Shown in pieces: positions 1-8,654 of a DNA stretch of 64,000 nucleotides. The stretch is taken from contig NZ_CP100445.1 in the NCBI RefSeq assembly GCF_024227435.1, positions 1,485,369-1,549,368 of the forward strand, in the 5' to 3' direction. A program made the position numbers and the translations under genes. The stretch comes from Natrinema caseinilyticum (GTDB lineage: Archaea > Halobacteriota > Halobacteria > Halobacteriales > Natrialbaceae). The stretch's first letter is position 1. Each line of letters starts with the position of its first letter. The notes beneath the pieces are model-generated. The model did no database searches. It saw nothing but the letters and a program-made list of their open reading frames with translations, and was not told where the DNA came from.

Positions 1-1
1 C

Positions 2-712
2 GCGGACTACGTCGCGGAGTCGGTCGTCCTCGCGACGGGCTTCGACGACGTTCGCCCCCAGCCGCCGCTCCCGCGAACCGGACGCGGACTCCACTACTGC
101 CTCCACTGTGACGCGTACATGTTCGTCGACCAACCGGTCTACGTGATGGGCCACGGCGACAGCGCGGCCACCGTCGCGGCGATCATGCTGAACTTCACCG
201 ACGAGGTGGATCTGCTGACGCGCGGCGACGAGCCGACGTGGAGCGACGACACCGCGGCGATGCTCGAGGGCCACCCGATCGACGTGATCCGCCAGGACGT
301 CGCGGGCGTCCGAAACGGCGAGGACGGCTGGCTCGAGGCCCTGGAGTTCGCCGACGGGAGCGTTCGCGAGTACCGCGGCGGGTTCGCGATGTACGGCTCC
401 GAGTACAACAACGGGCTGGCCGCCGACCTGGGCTGTGACGTAAACGACGACGGGACGGTCGCCGTCGACGACCACGGGCGGACGAGCGTCGAGAACGTCT
501 ACGCGGTCGGCGATCTCACGCCGGGGCACAACCAGGTCCCGGTCGCGCTCGGCGAGGGCGCGAAAGCCGGTATCTCGATCCACTGGTCCCTGCGGGAGTT
601 CCCGCGCGAACTCGAGGAGACCGAGACGACCGCGGCCGTCCGCGACGAGGAAGTGCCCGGGATTCCGGACGAATTGCTCGAGCAGGCCGTCTCCTTTCAC
701 ACCTACGACTAG
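2..712 (+). CDS. NAD(P)/FAD-dependent oxidoreductase, thioredoxin reductase-like (5' truncated by window)
   Basis: The reading frame is open from the first bases, so the N-terminal FAD-binding half lies before the window. About 236 residues remain. Near residue 33 there is a redox-type C-L-H-C pair, followed by a pyridine-nucleotide motif G-H-G-D-S-A, where classical thioredoxin reductases have GGGDSA. Near the end E-N-V-Y-A-V-G-D matches the second FAD-binding motif. By family it would use NAD(P)H and FAD to reduce a thioredoxin-like or small-molecule disulfide in the cytoplasm. Its substrate cannot be told from this sequence. It ends with an acidic tail and is followed, convergently, by an AI-2E family gene. 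Confidence 0.88.
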   Translation, partial: ADYVAESVVLATGFDDVRPQPPLPRTGRGLHYCLHCDAYMFVDQPVYVMGHGDSAATVAAIMLNFTDEVDLLTRGDEPTWSDDTAAMLEGHPIDVIRQDVAGVRNGEDGWLEALEFADGSVREYRGGFAMYGSEYNNGLAADLGCDVNDDGTVAVDDHGRTSVENVYAVGDLTPGHNQVPVALGEGAKAGISIHWSLREFPRELEETETTAAVRDEEVPGIPDELLEQAVSFHTYD

Positions 713-782
713 GCGGACCCGAGACGAGCCGTGCGAGCCGCACCGATCGACGTGTCGTGGGACGTGCCGGGCGATCCGGCGA

Positions 783-1880
783 TCAGCCGTCGAGCAGATC
801 GCTCGCGAGGTCGGGAAAGACGTCGTGGGCGAAGTGGACCGCGAGGACGACGACGATCGGCCCGAGGAACAGTCCGTACCAGCCGAACGCGAGGGTGCCG
901 AGGAAATAGCCGAGGAGGACCAGCCCCATGTGGACGCCGCTGCGCGCGGACAGGAACGATCGCGCGAAGAAGTCGGGAATCGTATCGACGACCACGAACG
1001 TGAGGACGAGAAACGCGATCGGATGCCAGAACGGCGTCGGCGTCGCCACCGCGAGTCCGAACAGAATCAGCCCGTAGGGGACGTACACGATCTTCATCCC
1101 GACGGCCGGTATGAGCGTCCCGATGCCGATGAGCAGCGAGAGCAACACCGGCGTTCCGACGACGGGGCCGCTCGAGGCCAGCACGTTGAGGCCGTAGTAC
1201 GTGACGGCCGCGACGGTGGCTGCGACCAGAATAACCGCGAGGTTGCTAACGAAGACGGTCTCGAGGTCGTCGTCGACGGCGGTCGCGTACTCGACGATCC
1301 CCTGTCGGTCGTCGATACTGTCGTCGAACCACCGACGGAGCTTGTGGTCGTCTCGCAGGAGATAAAAGAGCATCGTGAGCATGAGGAAGAATCGAGCGAG
1401 GACCGAGAAGACGAAGCCGGCGGCAGCGGTCACCTGCTGGAGGGTGCTCGGGAGGCCCTGACGGACGACCGTCGCGACCGAGCCGCCGGAGCTGGATCGC
1501 AGCGATTCGATCAATCGACCCACATTTCCTTGGCGGGCCAGTCGCAGGTAGGGCTGGAAGAACGACCGATACGCGTGGAGGTCGCTCGCGGCGAGGAACT
1601 GATTGAGTTCCTGGAGGGCGACGAAGCCGGCGTACGCGACGACGGCGACCATGGGAAGAACGGCGAACAGAATCGTGGCCGTCGCCGTCACGTTCGGATA
1701 CTCGATGTACTGATCGAGCCAGCGGTACAGCGGCCGCGTCGCGTAGTAGACGAAGATCGCAAAGAGGAGCGTTCCCACGTACCTGAAGAGCGCAAGTGCG
1801 ATCAGCGCCGTAATGAGAACCCCGAGTGCGATCCAGACGAGGCGCACACCGTCGCGCCCACGGAAATCGCCCATACTCAC
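783..1880 (-). CDS. AI-2E family transporter (PerM/YdiK-type membrane protein)
   Basis: A 365-residue integral membrane protein with about eight hydrophobic segments. Two adjacent helices open the protein, a hydrophilic loop sits near residues 95-150, and the C-terminal half contains the family hallmark of glycine/proline-rich helices ending F-G-W-Y-G-L-F-L-G-P. Members of this family export or import small molecules; a few act as sodium/proton antiporters, so the AI-2 name should not be read as quorum sensing here. The start is M1 at 1880; M3 at 1874 is equally possible. The gene is convergent with the flavoprotein on its left. Confidence 0.88.
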   Translation of the reverse strand: MSMGDFRGRDGVRLVWIALGVLITALIALALFRYVGTLLFAIFVYYATRPLYRWLDQYIEYPNVTATATILFAVLPMVAVVAYAGFVALQELNQFLAASDLHAYRSFFQPYLRLARQGNVGRLIESLRSSSGGSVATVVRQGLPSTLQQVTAAAGFVFSVLARFFLMLTMLFYLLRDDHKLRRWFDDSIDDRQGIVEYATAVDDDLETVFVSNLAVILVAATVAAVTYYGLNVLASSGPVVGTPVLLSLLIGIGTLIPAVGMKIVYVPYGLILFGLAVATPTPFWHPIAFLVLTFVVVDTIPDFFARSFLSARSGVHMGLVLLGYFLGTLAFGWYGLFLGPIVVVLAVHFAHDVFPDLASDLLDG

Positions 1881-2160
1881 TTCGATGGGTCTGAGGGGGA
1901 AAAGTGCCCGTCTTGAGAACTAATGCGCCGGTCGACAGTGACGACGAAATCGGCGTCGGCGAGGGACGTCGCAACCTCGAGCGTGGTCGCGGCCCGCCAG
2001 TCCGCTTGGAGCCTGGAGTTACGTGTGTCGGGCCGCCACGCTCGTCCGGAGCGCGACCTCGTACGTGTCGGACGATCGGTGTCCGACGTCGATCCCGACG
2101 ACGGTCCGTGGGGACGGACTCGAGGCCTGCGGGGTGGACCTGCCAGCGGCCGGCGTGAGA
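1877..2160 (-). pseudogene. possible decayed small gene, two frames
   Basis: Between the AI-2E gene and the SDR gene the minus strand gives two protein-like stretches in different frames. The upstream one contains G-I-D-V-G-H-R-S-S-D-T-Y-E-V-A-L and stops at 2019-2021; the downstream one contains A-T-T-L-E-V-A-T-S-L-A-D-A-D-F and stops at 1877. Read together they would make one short protein with one frameshift. I do not recognise the family. The alternative is chance open frames in high-GC sequence. Confidence 0.25.
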
Positions 2161-2286
2161 GCACCGGCGACCGACTTCCGACCAGCAGACCGATTAACGG
2201 GATGCTCGTCACCGAAACCGACGAACGCGGGCCCCGACCCGGCGGCTCACGAACACGGTTTAGTTACTCGCCCCCGTCCGGACGGT

Positions 2287-2994
2287 ATGACACGAACGGC
2301 CGTCATCGCCGGCGTCGGTCCCGGACTCGGTGCGTCGATCGCGCGAAGATTCGTCGCGGAAGGCTGTCGCGTCGGACTGTTCGCCCGCTCGGCCGACTAC
2401 CTCGAGGAACTGGCGACCGAACTGGGCGAGGACGCGCTCGCGGTTCCGACGGACGTCACCGATCCCGAGCAGGTAGCGGCGGGATTCCGCGAGGTTCGAG
2501 ACGCGTTCGGTCCCGTCGATGTCCTCGTCAACAACGCGAGCGGTGGCGCGTGGTCTGGCCTTCGGGACATTACGCCCGACGAGTTCGAACGCGCGTGGCG
2601 CGTCTCCGCCTACGGTGCGCTCCTGTGCTCGCGAGCGGCCGTCGACGACATGCTCGCGGACGACGGCGACGGCGGGACGATCATCTTCACCGGTGCGACG
2701 TCGTCGGTTCGCGGCCGCGGCGGCGCGCTGGGCTTTACCGGGGCCAAGTTTGCCGTCCGAGGGATGGCCGAATCCATGGCCAGGGAACTCGGGCCGGACG
2801 GGATTCACGTCGCCCACGTCGTCATCGACGGCCAGATCGAGACGCCGTCGGTTCGCGAGGCTCACCCAGACCGCGACAGCGAGGAGTACCTCGATCCGGA
2901 CGCCATCGCCGACACGTACTGGCATCTCGTCACGCAGGACCGATCCGCGTGGACGCTCGAGGCGGACGTCCGGCCCCACGTCGAAGCGTTCTGA
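2287..2994 (+). CDS. SDR family oxidoreductase, catalytic Tyr position replaced by Phe
   Basis: A 235-residue Rossmann-fold protein of the usual short-chain dehydrogenase length. The nucleotide-binding motif G-V-G-P-G-L-G is at residues 9-15, D-V-T follows strand 4, and N-N-A-S is near residue 82. The active-site region has the expected serines (T-G-A-T-S-S), but the YxxxK motif reads F-T-G-A-K, so the catalytic tyrosine is a phenylalanine while the lysine is kept. Several homologous groups share this F...AKFA pattern, so it may be a family trait rather than damage. The start chosen is the ATG at the glycine motif; an upstream in-frame extension is open but arginine-poor and unlike coding sequence. 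Substrate unknown. Confidence 0.85.
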   Translation: MTRTAVIAGVGPGLGASIARRFVAEGCRVGLFARSADYLEELATELGEDALAVPTDVTDPEQVAAGFREVRDAFGPVDVLVNNASGGAWSGLRDITPDEFERAWRVSAYGALLCSRAAVDDMLADDGDGGTIIFTGATSSVRGRGGALGFTGAKFAVRGMAESMARELGPDGIHVAHVVIDGQIETPSVREAHPDRDSEEYLDPDAIADTYWHLVTQDRSAWTLEADVRPHVEAF

Positions 2995-3110
2995 CCGTTT
3001 CGCGAGCCGCGTGCCGTGTGGCCCTCGGGTTCCCACCGACGAACGGCACGCACCCGAACCACCGATCGGAGGCGACCGCCGTCCGGAACCGGACAGTTCG
3101 GTCGGACGAG

Positions 3111-3121
3111 GACTTATTTTT
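3111..3121 (+). promoter_or_regulatory. TATA-like box of mgsA, leaderless start
   Basis: An A/T-only run (acttattttt) lies about 27 bp before the ATG at 3143, the distance expected for an archaeal promoter whose transcript begins at or beside the start codon. No Shine-Dalgarno sequence precedes the ATG. Confidence 0.55.
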
Positions 3122-3142
3122 CTCGAGGGACAGTGGCCAATT

Positions 3143-3511
3143 ATGACTCGTATCGCGTTGATCGCCCACGACGAGAAGAAGCCGGACCTCATCGAATTCG
3201 CACGGACGCACCAATCGCAACTGCGGGAATACGAACTGGTCGCAACCGGAACCACCGGAAAACGACTGCTCGAGGGAACGGACCTCGAGGTCGAACGCAA
3301 GGAGTCGGGCCCGCTCGGCGGGGATCTGATGATTGGCGCGGAGGTTGCGGCGGGAACCCTCGACGGAATCGTCTTCCTCCGTGATCCGCTCCGGGCCCAG
3401 CCCCACGAGCCCGATATCTCCGCGCTCCTTCGGATCTGTGACGTCCACGATACGGCGCTCGCGACGAATCTCGCCTCCGCGACGTTCCTCATCGAGGGGT
3501 TCGCCGAGTGA
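3143..3511 (+). CDS. mgsA: methylglyoxal synthase
   Basis: A 122-residue protein of typical family size. It converts dihydroxyacetone phosphate to methylglyoxal and phosphate in the cytoplasm, a bypass of lower glycolysis. The sequence starts [12 protein letters not shown] as in the family, has T-G-T-T-G for phosphate binding, the S-G-P-L-G-G-D segment carrying the catalytic aspartate, and an F-L-R-D-P stretch. The start is set by the conserved N terminus and by the TATA-like box about 27 bp upstream. It stands alone as a transcription unit. Confidence 0.95.
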   Translation: MTRIALIAHDEKKPDLIEFARTHQSQLREYELVATGTTGKRLLEGTDLEVERKESGPLGGDLMIGAEVAAGTLDGIVFLRDPLRAQPHEPDISALLRICDVHDTALATNLASATFLIEGFAE

Positions 3512-3544
3512 ACCGGTTCGGCCGAACTGCCCCGCTCGTCAACC

Positions 3545-3567
3545 GCCTCGGGGTCACGCCCCGTGGC
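3545..3567. repeat. PATE-like hairpin copy 1
   Basis: Stem gcctcgggg / ccccgtggc with loop tcacg, one mismatch in nine pairs. The 26 bases beginning at 3539 are identical to the 26 bases beginning at 47154. The hairpin resembles those at the ends of haloarchaeal IS200/IS605-IS1341 elements and PATE miniature elements; no transposase is nearby. Confidence 0.5.
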
Positions 3568-3669
3568 ATCCGCCTCGACAACCTGTGAACGCGAGCGACG
3601 ACCGGCGGACCGGCACACACCGGTCGAAGGGACCAGCCGTTTAATAGCGCGCGCTTCCCTTTCTGACGT

Positions 3670-4167
3670 ATGACCATTTACGAGAGCGACCTCCCCGGCG
3701 TCGGAAAGAAGTTCGAGGTCGAACTCGAGGACGGCGAACGCCTCGTCATCGTGACCCACAACACCGGGAAACGGGAGGTGTTCCTGAAGCCGGACGCGGA
3801 CGCCGACGGCGACAAGTTGTTCGACCTGTCGGATCGACTCGCCCGAACGGTCGGCACGATCCTCGAGGGCGCGTACTTCCAGCCGGTGCAGACCGAACAG
3901 GTCGAAACCATGCTCGGCGACGAGACGTACCTCGAGTGGTACGGCGTGACGGACGAATCCGATTTCGCGGGCCAGAGACTCGCAGAATCGAACATCCGCG
4001 AGCGAACCGGCGTCTCCATCGTCGCCATTCAGCGCGATGACGAACTGATCTCGCCGCCGACTCCGGAGACCGTCATCGAAGTCGGCGACACGCTGGTCGT
4101 GATCGGCGACCGCGAGGACTGCGCCGAGTTCGAGGAGTTGCTCGGTGACGGATACGAGGGAGAGTGA
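3670..4167 (+). CDS. TrkA-C (RCK_C) domain regulatory subunit of cation/proton antiporter (KhtT-like)
   Basis: A 165-residue soluble protein. Residues 1-65 form a small N-terminal domain starting T-I-Y-E-S-D-L-P-G-V-G-K-K-F; residues 75-160 look like a TrkA-C domain ending in V-G-D-T-L-V-V-I-G-D, a typical ligand-binding strand pair. KhtT-type proteins gate a CPA2 antiporter in response to nucleotide or pH. The antiporter gene starts 35 bp downstream on the same strand, which supports an operon and a regulatory role. Confidence 0.88.
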   Translation: MTIYESDLPGVGKKFEVELEDGERLVIVTHNTGKREVFLKPDADADGDKLFDLSDRLARTVGTILEGAYFQPVQTEQVETMLGDETYLEWYGVTDESDFAGQRLAESNIRERTGVSIVAIQRDDELISPPTPETVIEVGDTLVVIGDREDCAEFEELLGDGYEGE

Positions 4168-4202
4168 TCTGAACGGATGCACTACGCACGGGGTGAGGGC
4201 TA

Positions 4203-5534
4203 GTGGCAACTGAAACCGCCCTCGTCGACGTCGGTCTCCTCTTTGCGGCGGTCGCGCTCGCCGGATTCCTCGCCGATCGAATCGATCAGTCGGTGATCCC
4301 GTTTTACATCGTCGTCGGGATGCTTCTCGGCTCGAACGTCCTCGGCGAACTACCCGCGCTCGCCGGCAGCGACGTCACCGTCGGCGGCGCGTCGATCGTC
4401 GTTCCCGAAATCACGGTCGGCGGCACCGACGTCCTGACGGCGCTCGGCGGACTCGCGCTTACGGACACCGACTTCGTCGTCGTCGGCGCTGAGATCGGGA
4501 TCGTCCTGTTGCTGTTCTTTCTCGGCCTCGAGTTCAATCTCGACCGGCTCCTCGCGAGCAAGAATCGGATCGGGAAGGCGGGCACCGTCGATCTCGTCGT
4601 CAACTTCGGGATCGGACTCCTGGTCGGCTATCTCGTCTTCGGGGGCCTGCTGGCCGCCGTTCTGGTCGCCGGAATCGTCTACATCTCCTCGAGTGCGATC
4701 ATCACCAAGTCGCTGATCGATCTCGGCTGGATCGCGAACGACGAGGCCGAGCCGCTGTTAGGGACGCTCGTCTACGAAGACCTGTTCATCGCGGTCTACC
4801 TCGCGATCGTTTCCGCGCTCGTTCTCGGCGGCGACGACCTCGGCGCGGCCGCTGGCGAGGTCGCGATCGCGGTCGGCTTCATCGTCGCGTTGCTCGGGCT
4901 CGTTACCGTCGGAAGCGGGTTCTTCCAGCGCGTTCTCGCGGGGGCCACCACCGAGTTCGTCGTCGTTCGATCCCTCGGGGTCACGATCCTCGTCGCCGGC
5001 ATCGCGCTCGCGCTGGGCGTCAGCGAGGCCGTCGCCGCGTTCTTCGTCGGCATGGCCTTCTCGTCGACCGATCACGTCCACGACCTCGAGCGGTTGCTCG
5101 AGCCGCTCAGAGATGCGTTCGCCGCGATCTTCTTCTTCTGGATCGGGCTCGTCACGGACCCGGCGCTGTTCTCGCTGTCGGTTCTCGGGACCATCCTCGC
5201 GGCCGCGATCGTAACGACGCCGGCGAAGGCCGTTAGCGGCTACCTCGGCGGGCGAATTTACGATCTCGACACTCGCCGTTCGATCCGCGTCGGGCTCGGA
5301 ATGACCACTCGCGGGGAATTCTCGCTGATTATCGCGAGTCTCGCGTTGTCGGGTGCCGGAACCGGTCTCGAGACGCCCGTTGCCGATCAGATCTACGCCT
5401 TCTCGGTCGGCTACGTCCTCGTCATGAGCGTTCTCGGGACGTCGCTCATGCAGCACTCGAGCCGAATCGAACCCGTCGCCGTTCCGCTGCTCGAAGGGCG
5501 ATTCGGGGATTCGCCCCGGGCGTCCGACGATTGA
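4203..5534 (+). CDS. cation:proton antiporter, CPA2 family (KhtU-like)
   Basis: A 443-residue membrane protein with about twelve helices, starting at a GTG codon. The segment I-V-L-L-L-F-F-L-G-L-E-F-N and the later S-S-A-I-I-T-K-S-L motif are typical of the Kef/CPA2 transporter core, as is the late R-G-E-F-S-L-I-I-A helix. No cytoplasmic RCK domain is attached; that function is supplied by the preceding gene. It probably exchanges K+ or Na+ for protons across the cytoplasmic membrane. There is a 35-bp gap after the regulatory subunit. Confidence 0.9.
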   Translation: MATETALVDVGLLFAAVALAGFLADRIDQSVIPFYIVVGMLLGSNVLGELPALAGSDVTVGGASIVVPEITVGGTDVLTALGGLALTDTDFVVVGAEIGIVLLLFFLGLEFNLDRLLASKNRIGKAGTVDLVVNFGIGLLVGYLVFGGLLAAVLVAGIVYISSSAIITKSLIDLGWIANDEAEPLLGTLVYEDLFIAVYLAIVSALVLGGDDLGAAAGEVAIAVGFIVALLGLVTVGSGFFQRVLAGATTEFVVVRSLGVTILVAGIALALGVSEAVAAFFVGMAFSSTDHVHDLERLLEPLRDAFAAIFFFWIGLVTDPALFSLSVLGTILAAAIVTTPAKAVSGYLGGRIYDLDTRRSIRVGLGMTTRGEFSLIIASLALSGAGTGLETPVADQIYAFSVGYVLVMSVLGTSLMQHSSRIEPVAVPLLEGRFGDSPRASDD

Positions 5535-5673
5535 TACGGACTACTGTACGTCATTGCCGGTGCAACCGCAGGTCGGTCGCGGTTGCACCGGTACATCGGT
5601 ACCGCAGACCGTGTGAGTCCCACGCTCGACCGGAAGGGATAGCTTCAACCCGTTCGAGCCCTCTGTCACGTCT

Positions 5674-6327
5674 ATGCCACGGGCGGTCGTCTTCGATCTC
5701 GATTACACTCTCGCCGTCCCTCGACGCGATCGGGCGACCATACTCGCGGAGGCCACGGCCGTCACGGGAGCGCCGACGCTCACGCGCGACGAGTATCTCG
5801 CCGCTCATCGCCGGAACCTCACCACCGAAACGCGCGAGCCGATCTTCGCCGACCTGCTCGCCGGAAGCGACGCCGATCCGGCCGCCGTCGCGACGGCGTA
5901 CCGGGAAACGATCGCCGACGATCTCGAGCCGGTTACGGGCGTCGAAGCCATGCTTTCGGAGATCCGTGGGGACTACCGGGTCGGCCTGCTGACGAACGGC
6001 CCCGTCCGGGCTCAGAGGGACAAACTCGAGACGCTGGGGTGGGAAGACGCCTTCGACGCCGCGCTGGTCACCGGCGAACTCGAGGCCGGAAAACCCGATC
6101 CGCGCGCGTTCGAGGCGATCGTCGGCGAACTCGACGTCGCACCCGCCGACGCGGTCTACGTCGGTGACGAGGTCGAGGCCGACGTTGTGGGCGCGACCGG
6201 AGCCGGTCTGCATGCGGTGCAGGTTCTGCTCGAAGACGGGCCTGGGCCGGACCCGCGCGCGATCGACCACCTGGAACAAACGGAGCTCGCGACCGCACTG
6301 CCCGAGATCGTCGCCGCACTCGAGTGA
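5674..6327 (+). CDS. HAD family hydrolase
   Basis: A 217-residue haloacid-dehalogenase-type phosphatase. Motif I is F-D-L-D-Y-T at residues 7-12 with the nucleophilic first aspartate, motif II is in L-L-T-N-G-P, motif III has the lysine of G-K-P-D-P, and motif IV is Y-V-G-D-E-V-E-A-D. The four-helix cap lies between motifs I and II. It presumably removes phosphate from a small metabolite; the substrate cannot be named. The short gap before it follows the antiporter on the same strand. Confidence 0.88.
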   Translation: MPRAVVFDLDYTLAVPRRDRATILAEATAVTGAPTLTRDEYLAAHRRNLTTETREPIFADLLAGSDADPAAVATAYRETIADDLEPVTGVEAMLSEIRGDYRVGLLTNGPVRAQRDKLETLGWEDAFDAALVTGELEAGKPDPRAFEAIVGELDVAPADAVYVGDEVEADVVGATGAGLHAVQVLLEDGPGPDPRAIDHLEQTELATALPEIVAALE

Positions 6328-6401
6328 GCGGCGTCCGCCGTCGACGCGAGCGATCGCGACCGAACCCTCGACCCGACGGCGTTCCTATTCTGACGGTGTT
6401 C

Positions 6402-6815
6402 CTATCCTGACGGCGACTGATCCGACGAGTCGGTGTCGGCGAGTCGACGACTCACGACTTGCAATACGTCGGTCGCCCGCTTGACTTCCGCCCCGCTTTC
6501 GACGAAAACGAGCGTGCGCGGCGGCGTCGACGCCTTCGGACGCACCCGGAGGCCGACGTCGGGTGCTGTCGCAGCCGCCACGTCCCGTCCTGCCTCGAAC
6601 TCGAGGTGGACCCGGTCCTCGTGGATGAACACGCGGGCGATACGGTCGCCACTCCGGACGACGTCGTAGGCGCGAGCGCCGTCGACGGCCGGTTCGACGT
6701 CTCGATCGGCGTTTGCCACCGCGAAGTACTCGAGTTCGCCGTCCGATCGACCGTCGATCTCGCTCGCGAGGAGTTCGGCGATCCGGCGACCGTCGGTGAT
6801 TCGATCCTCGACCAT
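6402..6815 (-). CDS. conserved haloarchaeal protein of unknown function
   Basis: A 137-residue acidic protein from the ATG at 6815. It has no signal peptide or membrane segment and no motif I recognise. The C-terminal half alternates strands (A-R-V-F-I-H-E-D-R-V-H-L-E-F-E-A-G) in a way that suggests a small beta-rich fold. A GTG 15 bp further upstream is in frame. It sits 23 bp downstream of the DUF2240 gene on the same strand and is probably co-transcribed. A 17-bp near-duplication of the bases at 6385-6415 overlaps its stop codon. Confidence 0.65.
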   Translation of the reverse strand: MVEDRITDGRRIAELLASEIDGRSDGELEYFAVANADRDVEPAVDGARAYDVVRSGDRIARVFIHEDRVHLEFEAGRDVAAATAPDVGLRVRPKASTPPRTLVFVESGAEVKRATDVLQVVSRRLADTDSSDQSPSG

Positions 6816-6838
6816 ACCCGTCGTCGGCACGCCTGGGA

Positions 6839-7297
6839 TTAACCGTCTTCGGCTTCGAGGATGGCCGCTCGAGCGATCGGCACGAGGTCCCCGACCGCGA
6901 TCCCCTCGCGGCGAGCGTAGACGACGGCAGCGGCCTCGATCGTCAGCCCGAGGTCCCGCTGGAGGGAGTTGATCGCGCCGACCGCCTCGTGTTTCTCCAT
7001 CCCGTCCGCGACCAGCGAATCGAGGACGCGTTCGAACGCCGACCGCTCTCGAAGGAGGTCTTCGTCGGGGACGAACGTCTCCGGCACCGTCGTCTCCGTC
7101 GGGTCGAACGTGACCGTGAGACCGTCGTCGTCGCGTACGAGCAGCCCTTCCTGGGTCGCGACGTCGATCAGCCGCTTCGACTGGTCGGGAGAGAACCAGT
7201 CTCGGTCGAGCGAGAGGGCGACGACGAACTCGTTTTCCTCGAGGCGACGGGTTCCGTTCTGGATGAACGGGGCGGCAACCGCGACGCGAAGGCTCAT
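6839..7297 (-). CDS. DUF2240 family protein
   Basis: A 152-residue cytoplasmic protein whose opening S-L-R-V-A-V-A-A-P-F and following F-V-V-A-L-S-L-D-R-D-W-F-S-P match the archaeal DUF2240 family. Residues 15-60 look like a winged-helix-type domain, and the second half is a helical domain ending near A-V-V-Y-A-R-R-E-G. Function is unknown; family members have been suggested to act as replication-linked or transcription-linked factors, which I cannot test here. It leads a two-gene unit with the next small gene. Confidence 0.82.
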   Translation of the reverse strand: MSLRVAVAAPFIQNGTRRLEENEFVVALSLDRDWFSPDQSKRLIDVATQEGLLVRDDDGLTVTFDPTETTVPETFVPDEDLLRERSAFERVLDSLVADGMEKHEAVGAINSLQRDLGLTIEAAAVVYARREGIAVGDLVPIARAAILEAEDG

Positions 7298-7377
7298 CGG
7301 AGACGACTCTCTCGAGGGGTGAAATAACGATGACGGTTCCGTCCGACTGGCGGGAGACGACGGCCGGACGCGGTCGA

Positions 7378-8013
7378 TCAGTCCGAGGCACGGCCACCGC
7401 CGTTCCGATCGGCTCGGGACGGCGGTGGGAACTCCGTTGGGGTCGGATCGGGCGTTTCGGGGAGGACACAGCGGTCGGGTTCGCGGTTGACGTGGCGGTA
7501 CTGATCCGGTGCGTTCGCGAGCGGGTGAGCGGGGTTCTGGTCGCTGTCGATGCGGGCGGCGCGCACCTCGTTGAATCCGTTGAGACGGGCCTGGATCCCG
7601 CGCCAGTGATACCGTGTCGCGGTCGGGACCGAAACCGGACGGGGCGATTTGCCGTCGGGGTGTTGCGTCGCCAGAATCGCGTTGTTGACGTTGCTGGCGA
7701 GCGCGTCGTGGTCGATGAGGACGCCGACGGAGGCGTCTGTCGGCGCGCGCGCAGCGAGGACGTCCAGACCGAGGTGCAACGCTCGATACTCGGCGACGTT
7801 GTTATCCGGTGGCGTATCTGCGGTCGAAACGCGTGCGACACGGGTGCCATCGCGCGTCTCGATTACGGCACCCAACCCGCCGCCCGAGTCCCTGAAAGAC
7901 CCATCGGTGGCGACGTAGAAATCACGATGATGAGTCCGAGGGGGATGGGCGATATGGGGTGTGGGCGACTCGTCGAACAGATCTCGCAGTGCGGGCCGGC
8001 CGTGGGCGGCCAT
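7378..8013 (-). CDS. rnhA: ribonuclease HI, haloarchaeal type
   Basis: A 211-residue protein that cuts the RNA strand of RNA:DNA hybrids. The RNase H core begins at A-T-D-G-S-F, giving the first catalytic aspartate, then A-E-Y-R-A-L gives the glutamate and D-H-D-A-L the next aspartate. The end, N-P-A-H-P-L-A-N, is the signature of the haloarchaeal class. The start M-A-A-H-G-R-P at 8013 is preferred over a 29-residue upstream extension because a TATA-like box (tatacttaag, 8037-8047 on the complementary strand) lies about 28 bp upstream, consistent with leaderless transcription. Confidence 0.9.
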   Translation of the reverse strand: MAAHGRPALRDLFDESPTPHIAHPPRTHHRDFYVATDGSFRDSGGGLGAVIETRDGTRVARVSTADTPPDNNVAEYRALHLGLDVLAARAPTDASVGVLIDHDALASNVNNAILATQHPDGKSPRPVSVPTATRYHWRGIQARLNGFNEVRAARIDSDQNPAHPLANAPDQYRHVNREPDRCVLPETPDPTPTEFPPPSRADRNGGGRASD

Positions 8014-8288
8014 GTAAGGAAGTAGGCCAGTCGCGCACTTAAGTATATCGTCCGTGATAACAAATAACAATAATGAGCGAGGAACCGATCCGTTCACCAC
8101 TATAGTGTTCCATAGTCGTTCACGGGAAATAAAACGTTCCTCGATCGAACCAAAGCGGTACGTCTCCCCGCTATTAGGGCTGAAAATTCCACATTCGGGC
8201 GCGCTTCGAAATCGATCGTTCGCTCGACGGATTCGGCCCCAATCTGTGTTGGCGGTAGGTGTAATACCACGGGATACGTGGAGGCAAT

Positions 8289-8654
8289 ATGAACGAGACG
8301 AACGCCAGTCGGATGGAAGCAGCTTGCTCCCTTCTCGCGAAATCCGAGCGGCGGTTTCTCCTGTACCAGCTCGTCGACGACCGACGGGCGAACCTGGAGG
8401 ACCTCGTCACCCAGGTCGCAGTCTGGGAACTCGACATCCACAGGACGGCGATCGACAAAGAGACCAGACAGCGCGTCTACGTCTCGTTGGTCCACAACCA
8501 CCTACCGCGACTCGCCGATTACGACATCATCGACTACGATCTGCGAAGCGGCGACGTCGTCCTCGCGGACGGGTTCGAAGACGTCAAACCCCTGCTCGAG
8601 CAGTTCAGGCAGACCGAAGACGAGCCCGAAATCCGCGAACTGCCACCGCTCTGA
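8289..8654 (+). CDS. small HTH protein of the haloarchaeal DUF7344 type
   Basis: A 121-residue protein with an N-terminal winged-helix pattern: E-A-A-C-S-L-L-A-K-S-E-R-R-F-L-L-Y-Q-L forms helix 1, and V-Y-V-S-L-V-H-N-H-L-P-R-L-A gives a recognition-type helix followed by a short wing D-Y-D-I-I-D-Y-D. Such proteins are plentiful in haloarchaea and are presumed DNA-binding regulators, with targets unknown. A GGAGG sequence lies 6 bp before the ATG, unusual in this mostly leaderless genome. The gene is transcribed away from rnhA, across a 275-bp gap with no other gene. Confidence 0.75.
   Translation: MNETNASRMEAACSLLAKSERRFLLYQLVDDRRANLEDLVTQVAVWELDIHRTAIDKETRQRVYVSLVHNHLPRLADYDIIDYDLRSGDVVLADGFEDVKPLLEQFRQTEDEPEIRELPPL

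Noticed and set aside
825-1916. Long plus-strand frame opposite the AI-2E gene
   Set aside because: Charged, motif-free shadow of a membrane protein gene, common in high-GC haloarchaeal DNA.
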